Shown in pieces: positions 5,411 through 5,921 of a DNA stretch of 5,921 nt (within the stretch, counting starts at the first letter, position 1; every line of letters begins with the position of its first letter). The notes under the pieces were generated by a model that was given only the letters and a program-made list of their open reading frames with translations, had not been told where the DNA came from and ran no database searches. Position numbers and translations under genes: made by a program. The stretch lies in assembly GCA_019415505.1 (NCBI GenBank), contig DXZC01000122.1, positions 1 to 5,921 on the forward strand, read 5' to 3'. The DNA comes from Peptococcaceae bacterium. Lineage in GTDB: Bacteria > Bacillota > Dehalobacteriia > UBA7702.

Positions 5411-5921
5411 GTGGCTGTTAATAACTTGTCAGTAACTAATAATGATGTATTGAAACGTAAAGACATCTTTCTCGGCATGATCTGCGTGATGTTTTTTCTG
5501 GATACTGTAGGCCCTGTAGCTTCTATGGGCGCTTCGGCCATAACCTGGTCCCTTATTATCACCTTGGTATTTTTCTTTCCTTCCGGCCTGGTAATGGCGG
5601 AAATGGGTTCAGCTTATCCCGCGGAAGGCGGTATGTACGCCTGGGTAAAAATGGCTTATGGCAAACGGTGGGGGGCCAGAATGTCCTGGTTTTATTGGGC
5701 TAATAACGCTATTTGGCTGTCCTCCACGGCCATTTTTACCACCAGTGTTTTTTGTCAGATTTTTTTAGGGGACGTTCCCTTTTTTTACCAAATAATTATG
5801 GCTCTAGCCTTAATTTGGTGTATAATTCTTTACGGATTTCGTCCCTTGAAAAAGAATACCGGCCTTACCAACCTAGGAGCGGTTTTAAAAATAGTTATTG
5901 CCGGCGCAATGGCCGCTATGG
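5411..5921 (+). CDS. Second APC-superfamily permease, N-terminal part (3' end outside window)
   Basis: A GTG start opens a frame of 170 codons plus one base to the window edge, with no stop. The visible part starts VAVNNLSVTNNDVLKRKDIF and contains about five membrane segments. It is a clear paralogue of the preceding permease: FLGMICVMFFLD matches FLGIICLMLFLD, AEMGSAYPAEGGMYAWVK matches the AELG block, and WFYWANNAIW matches WYYWLNNAIW. Over the 52 residues from that AELG block region through TM3, 28 are identical by my hand alignment. The two genes therefore look like an old tandem duplication, in the same operon with a 60-bp gap. They may carry different methylated amines or work in opposite directions (inference). 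The rest of the protein is needed to judge whether it is complete. Confidence 0.88.
   Translation, partial: MAVNNLSVTNNDVLKRKDIFLGMICVMFFLDTVGPVASMGASAITWSLIITLVFFFPSGLVMAEMGSAYPAEGGMYAWVKMAYGKRWGARMSWFYWANNAIWLSSTAIFTTSVFCQIFLGDVPFFYQIIMALALIWCIILYGFRPLKKNTGLTNLGAVLKIVIAGAMAAM

Overview
The window reads as part of a bacterial methylated-amine utilisation locus, all on the + strand. In order it holds: the 3' end of a sigma-54-dependent transcriptional activator (1-552); a 287-bp regulatory gap; a methyltransferase of the MttB superfamily that lacks pyrrolysine (840-2261); a full-length trimethylamine methyltransferase, mttB, whose reading frame is crossed by an in-frame UAG (2286-3761, UAG at 3267-3269); and two tandem related APC-type permeases (3911-5350, and 5411 running off the window end).

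The central observation is the amber codon in mttB. The 327 residues before it and the 163 after it are in the same frame, and together they make one 491-aa protein of normal MttB length. UAG is codon 328, after ...FVAGS and before ADSK..., which is where the MttB family carries pyrrolysine. A conventional annotation would split the gene in two or call it a pseudogene. The upstream paralogue reads straight through the same site with a valine.

The gap between regulator and operon is well organised. It has a perfect 11-bp inverted repeat at 562-593 flanked by two copies of CAAATATGTA (a likely activator site), then a strong intrinsic terminator for the regulator gene (712-757), then a near-consensus -24/-12 sigma-54 promoter (773-788) about 50 bp before the first methyltransferase start. 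The simplest model is that the regulator encoded next door binds the repeats and switches on the operon from the sigma-54 promoter. Permeases then import the methylated amine(s), and the two methyltransferases pass methyl groups to a corrinoid protein. The corrinoid protein, its reactivase and the pyl genes are not in the window and would have to lie elsewhere.

Organism: a pyrrolysine-using anaerobic bacterium. Strong AGGAGG-type ribosome binding sites, moderate GC and this gene content favour a Bacillota (Clostridia/Negativicutes-like) host, but a Pyl-using desulfobacterium cannot be excluded. All four stop codons seen are UAA, which fits a genome that reassigns UAG, although four is a small sample.
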